Shown here in pieces: positions 1-6,706 of a stretch of 42,526 nucleotides of DNA (position 1 is the first letter of the stretch; every line of letters starts with the position of its first letter). The notes under the pieces were generated by a model, which had not been told where the DNA came from, ran no database searches, and saw only the letters and a list, made by a program, of their open reading frames with translations. The translations under genes and the position numbers were made by a program. Origin of the DNA: Bacteroidota bacterium (GTDB taxonomy: Bacteria > Bacteroidota > Ignavibacteria > Ignavibacteriales > Melioribacteraceae); NCBI GenBank assembly GCA_018818065.1, contig JAHISV010000005.1, positions 1 to 42,526 of the forward strand. The letters run 5' to 3'.

Positions 1-204
1 GCTTAGCTTGTTCGTGATGATTCCGTGAGTTCTTGTGGTTTTCCCCTGTCACGATGAGATCGTGACAGCCGAGTTCATGGTTTCTGCGTCACGACCGAAT
101 CCCATTAGCCCGGGACGTCACGTTCCTAACGTGACGTTGGTTTGCGACGATTTTCTGTGGTTTCTTGCGTCACGATTGGATCGTGACGGCCAGGTTCAGC
201 CGAG
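1..204. repeat. GC-rich palindromic repeat block A
   Basis: This block is built of hairpins whose arms are variants of CGTCACG and CGTGACG. Three are clear: 47-67 (9-bp arms, 3-nt loop), 116-136 (7-bp arms, 7-nt loop) and 168-188 (9-bp arms, 3-nt loop). Positions 1-136 match 1420-1555 with one mismatch, and 128-174 match 1688-1734 exactly, so block A looks like block B with one 141-bp module missing. Base composition is visibly richer in G and C than the flanking genes. There is no transposase gene inside. It resembles a non-autonomous palindromic element family, but I cannot name a known family. It continues past the left edge of the window. Confidence 0.85.
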
Positions 205-703
205 AAAAAAACCTGCCCCCGTGCAGGTCCAGTATTAGCGAAAGATACTTACCAATCCCTGTCATTTCGTATAAGAGTAGAATTACATAAAAAAGTTTTA
301 CCTCCAAAGTGTCCATAGAATGCTTTATTGCGATTTTTAAAATTAAAGCAATAACACAAAAGTGAATAAGTATAAAATAGATGAAAAGTATAGGATAAGT
401 AAATAAACTATAGATCAATACACTTAGTATTACAAAAAAAAGGAAGAGAAGAATGCGATTCTTCTTATTTAGATTTCTGAAAACGAGTGCATAAATTAAC
501 AGATGGGAAAAAAGTAGAATTGTGGTGTTTTGATTAAATGATACAATTCCTGTAGTTTGAGCGTGATATATTAAGTATGAAACAGGTCCTGAAATTGCAA
601 GTATCAGAAAGAAATAAAAAAAATTGCCCCCGTATTGTCTAAAAGGGACAATAGCAAAGGCAATTGGTACAATAAGTATTAAATATACGTAAGCTGTACT
701 CAT
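170..703 (-). pseudogene. 3'-truncated multi-pass membrane protein (copy 1)
   Basis: This is a hydrophobic protein with six or so predicted membrane segments, paralogous to the intact 220-residue protein at 1803-2465. Shared stretches include FRQYGG, SGP, LLFSHLLIYAL and a long segment around HSMDTLEVKLFY. The match stops after GKYLSLILDL. The remaining residues are read from a terminator hairpin and from repeat block A, so the last membrane helix and the charged C-terminal tail of the paralog are missing. The ATG overlaps the stop of the upstream secreted-protein gene by one base (TAATG), which implies translational coupling. I do not recognise the family. It may still make a shortened protein, but as a copy of its paralog it is broken. 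Confidence 0.65.
205..231 (-). terminator. Rho-independent terminator inside the truncated membrane gene
   Basis: On the minus strand CCTGC (227-223) pairs with GCAGG (216-212), and a run of seven T follows (211-205). The hairpin lies inside the open frame of the truncated membrane protein at 170-703, right after the last codons that still match its intact paralog. A terminator inside an open frame supports the view that the frame's last 17 or so residues are accidental. Confidence 0.6.
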
Positions 704-1173
704 TAACTACACCAAGGTGGGCACGGAGAAGTAAATTCCATAACATAATCTCCATAAGAAACAGTCATAACATCACCACGCATATCAAATCCTAATTCAC
801 TTTCATTAGCTTTCTTCAATAGTTCTTCAACAACAGATTTGCTGTATACATTAAGTACTTCATCGTCAGAAATGATGTAGTTGTTTGGTACGGAAGATTT
901 AAGAGAAGCAATCTCTAGTTTGAAAGGAGTAAGGACTTTACGGTTATCGTCAGTAATAATCAGCTGACCATCCTTAATTGCGCACATCATGTATTTGTCG
1001 CATTCTTCAAGGTAAGAAACAAGTGTTTCTCTATCTATTGATACAGACTCAGTAACAGATCCGAAAAGGTCATTTGCCTCATCGGCCGTAAGGATTTTAC
1101 CAATTTTTTTGCCAGAGGCAGAGATTGTAAGAGATATTAAACAGATTGTAAAAAACACTATCAAAGTTTTCAT
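703..1173 (-). CDS. Secreted protein with SPCPPWC tail (copy 1)
   Basis: A 156-residue protein with an N-terminal signal peptide (MKTLIVFFTICLISLTISAS), so it is probably exported. The mature part begins with a GKILTADEA-LFG segment that recurs in the paralog at 2469-2948. The C-terminus reads GDYVMEF, then SPCPPWCS, placing two cysteines three apart at the very end. A GGAGC Shine-Dalgarno lies four bases before the ATG. The membrane-protein gene at 170-703 follows with a one-base overlap, so the two products probably work together. No known domain is recognised. The paired cysteines could bind metal, form a disulfide or be a processing signal, and the sequence alone does not decide which. 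Confidence 0.75.
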   Translation of the reverse strand: MKTLIVFFTICLISLTISASGKKIGKILTADEANDLFGSVTESVSIDRETLVSYLEECDKYMMCAIKDGQLIITDDNRKVLTPFKLEIASLKSSVPNNYIISDDEVLNVYSKSVVEELLKKANESELGFDMRGDVMTVSYGDYVMEFTSPCPPWCS

Positions 1174-1216
1174 TGAAGCTCCATATTATATTAAGAAAAT
1201 AGTTATTGGAAGTTGG

Positions 1217-1246
1217 TAAAGATAAATATTTATAGATGAATATCAA
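1217..1246 (-). promoter_or_regulatory. Possible promoter of the copy 1 pair
   Basis: Read on the minus strand, TTG (1246-1244), a 19-base spacer and TATCTTTA (1224-1217) resemble the group's TTTG / TAnnTTTG promoter, with one mismatch in the second box. The site is about 40 bases ahead of the ATG at 1173. The match is weak. Confidence 0.25.
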
Positions 1247-1283
1247 GATAAATTAATGTCTGGTAAAAATTTTTTCTTCCTGT

Positions 1284-1790
1284 TACGATACGCCAGCCAG
1301 CCGAGCTTTCAATCTGGATCTTCTCTTAGCACCAGGTCGTCACGTCCGAATCCAACAACATGGGACGTCACGTTCCCGTCATTTGCCGGGCAAGCTCGAC
1401 GTGACGATGAACTTGTGGTGCTTAGCTTGTTCGTGATGATTCCGTGAGTTCTTGTGGTTTTCCCCTGTCACGATGAGATCGTGACAGCCGAGTTCATGGT
1501 TTCTGCGTCACGACCGAATCCCATTAGCCCGGGACGTCGCGTTCCTAACGTGACGATGGATTTGTGGTGTTTTGATTGTCTGCGATGAGTTTCCGTGGTC
1601 TTTGTGGTTCCCCGCGTCAAGACACGGTCGTGACGGCCAAGCCCCACAACCTGGGCCGTCACGTTCCCGTCATTGCCGGGCAGGCGCAACGTGACGTTGG
1701 TTTGCGACGATTTTCTGTGGTTTCTTGCGTCACGCCGGGGGTCATGACGTCCGAGTTTATGAGTTCATGGGTTTTCACGTAATGTCGGGC
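1284..1790. repeat. GC-rich palindromic repeat block B
   Basis: A longer version of block A that fills the space between the two paralogous gene pairs. It contains at least two related modules, about 1337-1406 and 1630-1696. Each has a CGTCACG arm, a CCCGTCATT-GCCGGGCA core and a closing CGTGACG arm. Positions 1420-1555 and 1688-1734 are the two segments also present in block A. Short linkers rich in TTGTGGTTT separate the hairpins. The open frames that cross it differ in every module and have no signals of real genes. The block ends about 12 bases before the stop of the intact membrane gene at 1803. Confidence 0.85.
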
Positions 1791-1802
1791 AAGTATGAAG
1801 TT

Positions 1803-2465
1803 TTACTCTTCCTTAAACCTGTCGTGGATAAGATAATCTGGATCTTCACGGTTGCGTAATATGGCGGGGTGGTTCGTTAGCATTAAAGCAAGTCTTGGTT
1901 TATCTTCGCGGACAAAAGTGAAGAATATTGCAAACAAGATTTGAAAAATATTAGAAATAGCCAAATAATAAAGACCAGAGTCCAAGTCCAATATTAATGA
2001 AAGATATTTACCGATCCCCATCATTTCATATAATAATAAAACTGCATAGAAAAGCTTAACCTCAAGAGTATCCATTGAATGTTTTATTGCCATCTTCAAA
2101 ATCAAAGCAATAACACAAAAGTGCACAACAATGAAATAAATGAATAGAATAGGGTAAGATAACAGGCTATAGATGACTACACTAAGGCACACTAAAAAAA
2201 GCAGTAACAAAACACGGTTTTTTTTATTAATTTTTTTATACAAGAGAGCGTAAATCAATAGATGAGAAAAGAGCAGTATTGTTATGTTTTGATTGATGCC
2301 AAACTGTGTATAAATTTTAAATTCAATAAATAATAAAGCGATAGGTCCTGATAGAGCTAAAAATAGAAAATAAAGAAAAAATTTTCCTCCATATTGCCTG
2401 AATGGAGGCAATATGAAGAAAAATGACATCAAAAATACAATATAAATGTAAGGAAGATCACTCAT
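1803..2465 (-). CDS. Multi-pass membrane protein (copy 2, intact)
   Basis: A 220-residue inner-membrane protein with six or seven hydrophobic helices, roughly at residues 3-22, 27-47, 62-78, 83-102, 105-127, 136-155 and 164-184, and a charged tail of about 35 residues (from REDKPRL to FKEE). It starts three bases after the stop of the secreted-protein gene at 2469-2948, so the pair is one transcript. It keeps the last helix and tail that copy 1 at 170-703 has lost. The family is not recognised. The seven-helix layout and the exported partner could fit a receptor, transporter or membrane-bound processing enzyme, but no catalytic motif stands out. Confidence 0.75.
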   Translation of the reverse strand: MSDLPYIYIVFLMSFFFILPPFRQYGGKFFLYFLFLALSGPIALLFIEFKIYTQFGINQNITILLFSHLLIYALLYKKINKKNRVLLLLFLVCLSVVIYSLLSYPILFIYFIVVHFCVIALILKMAIKHSMDTLEVKLFYAVLLLYEMMGIGKYLSLILDLDSGLYYLAISNIFQILFAIFFTFVREDKPRLALMLTNHPAILRNREDPDYLIHDRFKEE

Positions 2466-2468
2466 TTA

Positions 2469-2948
2469 CTATTCACAATAGGGTGGACAAGGCGAACCAA
2501 ACTCCATAACATAATCCCCATAAGAAACAGTCATAACATCTTCCCGCATTTCAACATAAACGTCTTTGACTGGTTCCGGAACTTCACCATCTTCCGCGGC
2601 TCCCGTAGTTTCTTTATACATAAAATTCAATAATGCTTCGGCAACACTTTTACTGTAAACATGAAAAACATCATTCTCACCTTTTACGTACCCTTCTGTA
2701 AGAACACTATCCAGAGAGGTTGCCGTGTACAGTTTTCCGTCTCTAATCATAAACATAATATTATCCTGTGCCTTTGTCAACATCTCTTCCAGTGCACTTG
2801 ATGTAATTGTTACTGATGTTGTAACAGGTCCAAACAGTTTTTCGGCTTCTGCTTTTGTTAGTATTTTGCCCTTTACACCGGCATTAGTAACTACGGCAGT
2901 TAAAAACAACGACAGCACGATAGTTGATAATAAATATTTCTTTTTCAT
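2469..2948 (-). CDS. Secreted protein with SPCPPYC tail (copy 2)
   Basis: A 159-residue paralog of the protein at 703-1173. The signal peptide covers about residues 1-23, and the mature part begins GVKGKILTKAEAEKLFG. The end reads SYGDYVMEF-GSPCPPYCE. Compared with copy 1 it carries an inserted acidic loop (GAAEDGEVPEPVKD) before the conserved tail. The DNA for the tail (2504-2540) differs from copy 1 (738-774) at one base in 37 although the rest of the protein has diverged strongly. A GGAGTG Shine-Dalgarno precedes the ATG. No function is recognised, and the membrane protein at 1803-2465 is its likely partner. Confidence 0.75.
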   Translation of the reverse strand: MKKKYLLSTIVLSLFLTAVVTNAGVKGKILTKAEAEKLFGPVTTSVTITSSALEEMLTKAQDNIMFMIRDGKLYTATSLDSVLTEGYVKGENDVFHVYSKSVAEALLNFMYKETTGAAEDGEVPEPVKDVYVEMREDVMTVSYGDYVMEFGSPCPPYCE

Positions 2949-3155
2949 ACATCACTCCATGTTAGATATTAAAGTATGATTAATTATCGAATAATGGAAT
3001 AAAAAGTTTAAAGGAGAGAATATATTATTTAATAAACTTACAATAAATAACATAATAATTAGACAAAATTGTTTTTTATAATATAAAATTGCGAATAAAA
3101 ATTCTGAAATTAAACTGCTCTAAACGAAGCAGAGAAGAAAACATTAGCAACTGAA

Positions 3156-3842
3156 TTAAGAACCCTCAGAAATTATCTTGTTTGCCATGGTGAATTTTAT
3201 TGCATATGCAATTAGCTCAGGCAGTGTTTTAAGCTTAAGCTTATCCATTAAATTTGCCCTGTGCGTATCAATAGTTCGTTTACTAAGCCCCAAACGTTTC
3301 GCAATTTCATTACTGGTTATACCCTCGGCAATATGGACAAGAATGTCTCTCTCTTTTGGGGAAATCCTTGTGTATTCATCAATGTGAGTGGCGGCAATAT
3401 CTTCAAATTTAACGGCAAGTTCTTCAAGTTTGTTTTCGCCGTAATTCTGCCCAAAATACCGTTGTCCCTCGTAAACTTGCTTTATGGCGTATATCAGTTC
3501 GCCTCTCATAATGTTTTTATTAACAAGCCCTCTGCCGCCAAGTTTCATACAATAAAAAATATATTCTTCTCCCTCGTACATAGAAAGGAAAAGCGCTTTA
3601 GCTTTTGGGTCGCGTCGTCTTATTTCTTTAAGTGCCATAGTGCCGGAAAGTCCGGGCATAGAAATGTCAAGCAGTATAATATCCGGGTGTAATTCGAAGT
3701 ATTTCTTAATCAATTCTTTGCCGCTTTCAACTTCTCCAACAACAAGAATATTGCTTTCATCATTAAGCAGGCTTATAAGCCCGGCTCTAAATAAATGATG
3801 ATCGTCAGCCAGTAAAAGAGTTATCGGTTTATCATTTTCCAT
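3156..3842 (-). CDS. NarL/FixJ-family response regulator
   Basis: A 228-residue two-component regulator. The receiver covers about residues 5-125, with acidic residues D13/D14, phospho-acceptor D59 in the LLDISMP motif and a lysine near NKNIMRG. A LuxR-type helix-turn-helix follows at about 155-215 (ISPKERDIL, then ITSNEIAKRLGLSKRTIDTHRANLM). It is a DNA-binding transcription factor controlled by phosphorylation. The gene overlaps the 3' end of the histidine-kinase gene by 11 bases, so the two are translated together and form a cognate pair. Its targets are unknown. The secreted/membrane pairs downstream on the same strand are candidates by position only. Confidence 0.93.
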   Translation of the reverse strand: MENDKPITLLLADDHHLFRAGLISLLNDESNILVVGEVESGKELIKKYFELHPDIILLDISMPGLSGTMALKEIRRRDPKAKALFLSMYEGEEYIFYCMKLGGRGLVNKNIMRGELIYAIKQVYEGQRYFGQNYGENKLEELAVKFEDIAATHIDEYTRISPKERDILVHIAEGITSNEIAKRLGLSKRTIDTHRANLMDKLKLKTLPELIAYAIKFTMANKIISEGS

Positions 3843-5040
3843 TTTTCTTCTCTACGGGAATATCAATAGTAATATAAGTACCTTGCTCAAGGTTTGTGTT
3901 AAATTTAATGTTTCCGTTGAACAATTTAACTCTTTCTACTATATTCAACAAACCCATACCCTTATTTAGCCTATTTTTTCTTGTAACAATTTTCATCAAA
4001 AACCCTCTGCCATCGTCATTAACCAAAAGTTTAATTCTGTCCTGGTTAAGCAATAGTTGAATACTAAAACTGGTTGCATGCGAATGCTTAACAATATTCG
4101 AAATAGATTCCTGCGCAATCCGGAAGAGCGCTATTTCCTGCCTTTCTGTAAGAGAATGAAAATCCCCGTAGTAATCAAATGTGCCTTTAAGAAAGTCACC
4201 GCTTCCAACTCTGCTTACAAGTGATTCAATAGCTGCGGGAAGACCCAGTTCTTCAAGTATTTTAGGGCGCAGCCGTAAGGTTATATCTTTTAATTCTCTA
4301 ATGCCGTCGCCAAGCAGATCCATGCTGTTGTTATAGACGTCTTTAACCTTTGAGAGTTCATCAATATTTTCTAATCTGCTGATCTGCATTTTTGCCGCCG
4401 AAAAAACCTGTCCCACGCTGTCATGAAGTTCGCTGGCGATTCTTTTTTTCTCAGATTCCATTCTGTCAAGGGTGTGAATTCTTAGTTTATCCATCTTATC
4501 GTGGATGGTTAGATATTCCTGTTCATAGCGAAAATAGGCAGATGAGTCGTGCAGATGAGCGGTTGCAAAATTGTATTGTTTACTTGCAATTAATCTTCCA
4601 TAATAGTGAAGGTTTTCTTCGTGTATTGAAAACTCAGAAGATTTTTTACTCTTAAAAAAATCCTTAAAATCAAAATTCTCTATTTTGAAAAGCTCTTTGA
4701 ACTGAATACGGGGACTGGCAACAGCAGGGAAAACCTGAAGAGCAGATTCATTATAAAGAGTAACATAGCCGGAAGGAGAGAACCGAATAACGGGATCCGG
4801 GTTAAGGTTCATTACTTCCCGTATTTCTTCACTAAAATGGTCATAGAGGTTTTTTTTCTCAGAAACCACTTTATGTTCATAGGGAATTACATTTCTTCGG
4901 AAGAAAAATGTTATCACAAAATAAACGGCAATCACAATAACCAGAGAATAGTATACAGGATTGCCTGCACTAAAAAAATAGTTAAGCAGCTTATTCAGAT
5001 CATCTTGATAGAAAATTACAGAATAGAAAAAAGCTAACAT
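3832..5040 (-). CDS. Membrane histidine kinase, NarX/DegS type (HisKA_3)
   Basis: A 402-residue kinase. One clear membrane helix lies at residues 30-47, with a possible earlier hydrophobic stretch at 1-11. A PAS-like region covers about 70-165 (VIRFSPSGYVTLYNESAL). The HisKA_3 dimerisation domain carries H206 in ELHDSVGQ. A HATPase domain follows, with an N box near ESISNIVKHSH and the G boxes DDGRGF and GMGLLNIVERV. There is no large extracellular domain, so sensing is probably membrane-bound or through the PAS region. It sits between a small upstream gene and its response regulator, which it overlaps by 11 bases. Confidence 0.92.
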   Translation of the reverse strand: MLAFFYSVIFYQDDLNKLLNYFFSAGNPVYYSLVIVIAVYFVITFFFRRNVIPYEHKVVSEKKNLYDHFSEEIREVMNLNPDPVIRFSPSGYVTLYNESALQVFPAVASPRIQFKELFKIENFDFKDFFKSKKSSEFSIHEENLHYYGRLIASKQYNFATAHLHDSSAYFRYEQEYLTIHDKMDKLRIHTLDRMESEKKRIASELHDSVGQVFSAAKMQISRLENIDELSKVKDVYNNSMDLLGDGIRELKDITLRLRPKILEELGLPAAIESLVSRVGSGDFLKGTFDYYGDFHSLTERQEIALFRIAQESISNIVKHSHATSFSIQLLLNQDRIKLLVNDDGRGFLMKIVTRKNRLNKGMGLLNIVERVKLFNGNIKFNTNLEQGTYITIDIPVEKKNGK

Positions 5041-5045
5041 TTGGC

Positions 5046-5318
5046 CTAAAATTTTTCTGATAAGATAGGAAATATTTGCTTAACAAATTTCTCAATAAAT
5101 TCTTCTTTGTGTTCCTTATAATCGTATTTTTTTGCCGTGCGGTCAATTATCATATATATGATTGATTCCGGAACATATGGGAAATTTTTTTTAAGATTTT
5201 TCATGAGAAAATATTTTTCCCTAAAGTTGTTGAGGGACGTATATTCCGGGAGGAACGAGTCCTTAACGCGTGTAATTATTTCCTCAGGGGCCATTGCTTC
5301 TATTTCTTCAATTCTCAA
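5046..5318 (-). CDS. Small charged protein upstream of the histidine kinase
   Basis: About 90 residues, rich in Lys, Glu, Ile and Phe, with no signal peptide or membrane helix and probably helical. The family is not recognised. The first ATG is at 5339, but it has no Shine-Dalgarno. A perfect AAGGAGG lies inside that longer reading, five bases ahead of a TTG at 5318, so I prefer the TTG start. The kinase gene follows six bases after the stop, making a three-gene operon with the kinase and response regulator. It may be an accessory of that two-component system, but only gene order supports this. Confidence 0.6.
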   Translation of the reverse strand: MRIEEIEAMAPEEIITRVKDSFLPEYTSLNNFREKYFLMKNLKKNFPYVPESIIYMIIDRTAKKYDYKEHKEEFIEKFVKQIFPILSEKF

Positions 5319-5437
5319 AACAACCTCCTTAACTTTCATATAATATAAAACATTATTCTTTAAAATAAATCAGTACAAGTACCGTATATTATTTAAGGTT
5401 AAGGAAAGCGTTTTGAACTAAGTCGCAACGTCTGTTG

Positions 5438-5454
5438 TTGCAAGTTATTTGCAA
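5438..5454. promoter_or_regulatory. Candidate Zur/Fur operator
   Basis: TTGCAA (5438-5443), five bases and TTGCAA (5449-5454) form a 17-bp symmetric site that overlaps the -33 box of the promoter of the Fur-family gene. A second dyad, GCAAC (5425-5429) with GTTGC (5437-5441), runs into it. The position is right for autorepression of a Zur operon. The exact recognition sequence of this regulator is not known to me. Confidence 0.45.
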
Positions 5455-5479
5455 TTGTGTTGATTGATAACTAGTTTTG
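5448..5479 (+). promoter_or_regulatory. Promoter of the zur-znu-lgt operon
   Basis: TTTG (5448-5451), a 20-base spacer and TAGTTTTG (5472-5479) match the Bacteroidota housekeeping promoter (TTTG, then TAnnTTTG) exactly. The second box ends four bases before the ATG at 5484. Transcription would therefore begin at or very near the start codon. Confidence 0.6.
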
Positions 5480-5483
5480 AGCT

Positions 5484-5873
5484 ATGCAAAATCTTTTAGA
5501 ATATTTAAAGAAGGATGGGGTTAAGATTACGGTTCCACGGCGTAAAATTTTAATGGCGCTTCTTTCTGAAAAAAGTCCTCTTTCTTTAAATGAAATATTT
5601 GAGAAAACCGAAAATGTTGATTTTGCAAGCGTTTACCGCAATATTAAACTGTTTTGCGATATTAACCTTGTAAGAGAAATTAGTATGGGTGATAAGAAAA
5701 TTCGTTACGAATTAAACTTGCAGGAGCATTACCATCATATTATTTGCAGTAAATGTGGCGGGATTGAGAAGCTGAATGTTTGTTTTTTAAGTAAGGTTGA
5801 GAAGATTACAAATTATAAAATTACAGAACATCATATGGAGTTTGTGGGAATATGCCCGGAATGCAAGCAATAA
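5484..5873 (+). CDS. zur: Fur-family metal regulator, probably Zur
   Basis: A 129-residue Fur-family repressor. The winged helix covers about residues 1-80 (PRRKIL, then FASVYRNIKLF). The dimerisation domain carries the HYHHIIC segment. Two CxxC pairs, CSKC and CPEC near the C-terminus, make the structural zinc site. The znuACB genes follow directly, and znuA starts inside its last codons, so zinc is the likeliest signal, although manganese or iron cannot be excluded. A symmetric TTGCAA site upstream suggests autoregulation. No Shine-Dalgarno precedes the ATG and the next Met is at residue 24, inside the DNA-binding domain, so the start looks right despite the missing ribosome site. Confidence 0.85.
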   Translation: MQNLLEYLKKDGVKITVPRRKILMALLSEKSPLSLNEIFEKTENVDFASVYRNIKLFCDINLVREISMGDKKIRYELNLQEHYHHIICSKCGGIEKLNVCFLSKVEKITNYKITEHHMEFVGICPECKQ

Positions 5874-6706
5874 AATACTGTCTAATCTCAGTACAACTAC
5901 TGATGGTTTTAAATGGATGTTCAAGCGATAAACCAGTGGAAATTTCTGAAAAAATTGAAATTGCGGTTTCATTTTCCACCTATAAAAACTTTGTTAATGA
6001 AGTTGGCGGCGATAAAGTTGATGTTATAAGCATGCTTCCTTCCGGTATAAGTCCTCCGGAATTTGATCCTATACCATCCAGTTTAATGAAACTTGCCGGG
6101 GCGAAATATTACTTGGGAGTTGGGGATTTTTTCGAATTTGAAAAAATATGGATCGAAAAACTAAAGGGGGTTAACCCTTCAGTAAAAGTATACGACACAT
6201 CAAAAGATTTAGAAGAGTTGGACCATAATCATCATGTTTGGAATGGCACTGACGAAGTAAAAATAATAACACGTAATATTAAAAATATTCTTTGCGCGGT
6301 TGATTCATCAAACAAAACTTATTACGAAGAAAATTATAAAAGTTATATTGAAAAACTGGATTCTGTAGACCAGTTCGTTAAAAAACAATTTGCATCACTT
6401 AAGCACCGAACAATCTTAACGTATCATCCGGCATGGTTATATTATGCAGAAACATACGGACTTGAACAACTTTCGGTTGAAGACCATGGCCGGGAACCAA
6501 ACACGAAGGATTTAATGGAGCTTATTATAAAGGCACGGCAGCTTAAGCTAAAGGCTGTTTTCATCCAGCCTCAGTTCAGCAGTAATACTGCTGAAGTTAT
6601 TGCACGGGATATAAATGCTGAGTTGGTTGTAATTGACCCCTTACCAGACAATTTTATTGAAAACCTGATTGATATTACAAACAAGATAATGAGGTATGCG
6701 CCTTAG
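5852..6706 (+). CDS. znuA: Metal ABC transporter substrate-binding lipoprotein (ZnuA/TroA family)
   Basis: A 284-residue cluster A-I binding protein with a lipoprotein signal (LNGC, Cys23). Family landmarks present are the second metal His in NHHVW (H128), the third in TYHPAWLYYAETYGL (H192), the PQFSS motif and D262 in VIDPL. The usual first His of the PHEF/Y-P motif is replaced: the sequence reads SPPEFDP, so Pro69 stands where His is expected. There is no long His-rich loop. It overlaps the regulator gene by 22 bases and meets znuC with a one-base overlap. Zinc is the likeliest substrate by context, but the altered ligand set leaves manganese or another metal possible. Confidence 0.85.
   Translation: MPGMQAIKYCLISVQLLMVLNGCSSDKPVEISEKIEIAVSFSTYKNFVNEVGGDKVDVISMLPSGISPPEFDPIPSSLMKLAGAKYYLGVGDFFEFEKIWIEKLKGVNPSVKVYDTSKDLEELDHNHHVWNGTDEVKIITRNIKNILCAVDSSNKTYYEENYKSYIEKLDSVDQFVKKQFASLKHRTILTYHPAWLYYAETYGLEQLSVEDHGREPNTKDLMELIIKARQLKLKAVFIQPQFSSNTAEVIARDINAELVVIDPLPDNFIENLIDITNKIMRYAP

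Noticed and set aside
35..1782. Several open frames of 60-75 codons across the GC-rich blocks
   Set aside because: They run through palindromic repeat modules in different frames, have no ribosome sites or recognisable products, and resemble one another only because the DNA is repeated.
1..1790. CRISPR array
   Set aside because: The repeats are hairpin modules of unequal length, and the sequences between them are also repeated rather than unique spacers. No cas gene is present.
1284..1790. Insertion sequence
   Set aside because: No transposase reading frame, terminal inverted repeat pair or target duplication could be found. Only non-coding palindromes are present.
3261..3692. 143-codon plus-strand frame opposite the LuxR-type regulator
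   Set aside because: It lies antisense to a gene with intact receiver and helix-turn-helix motifs, and has no motif of its own.
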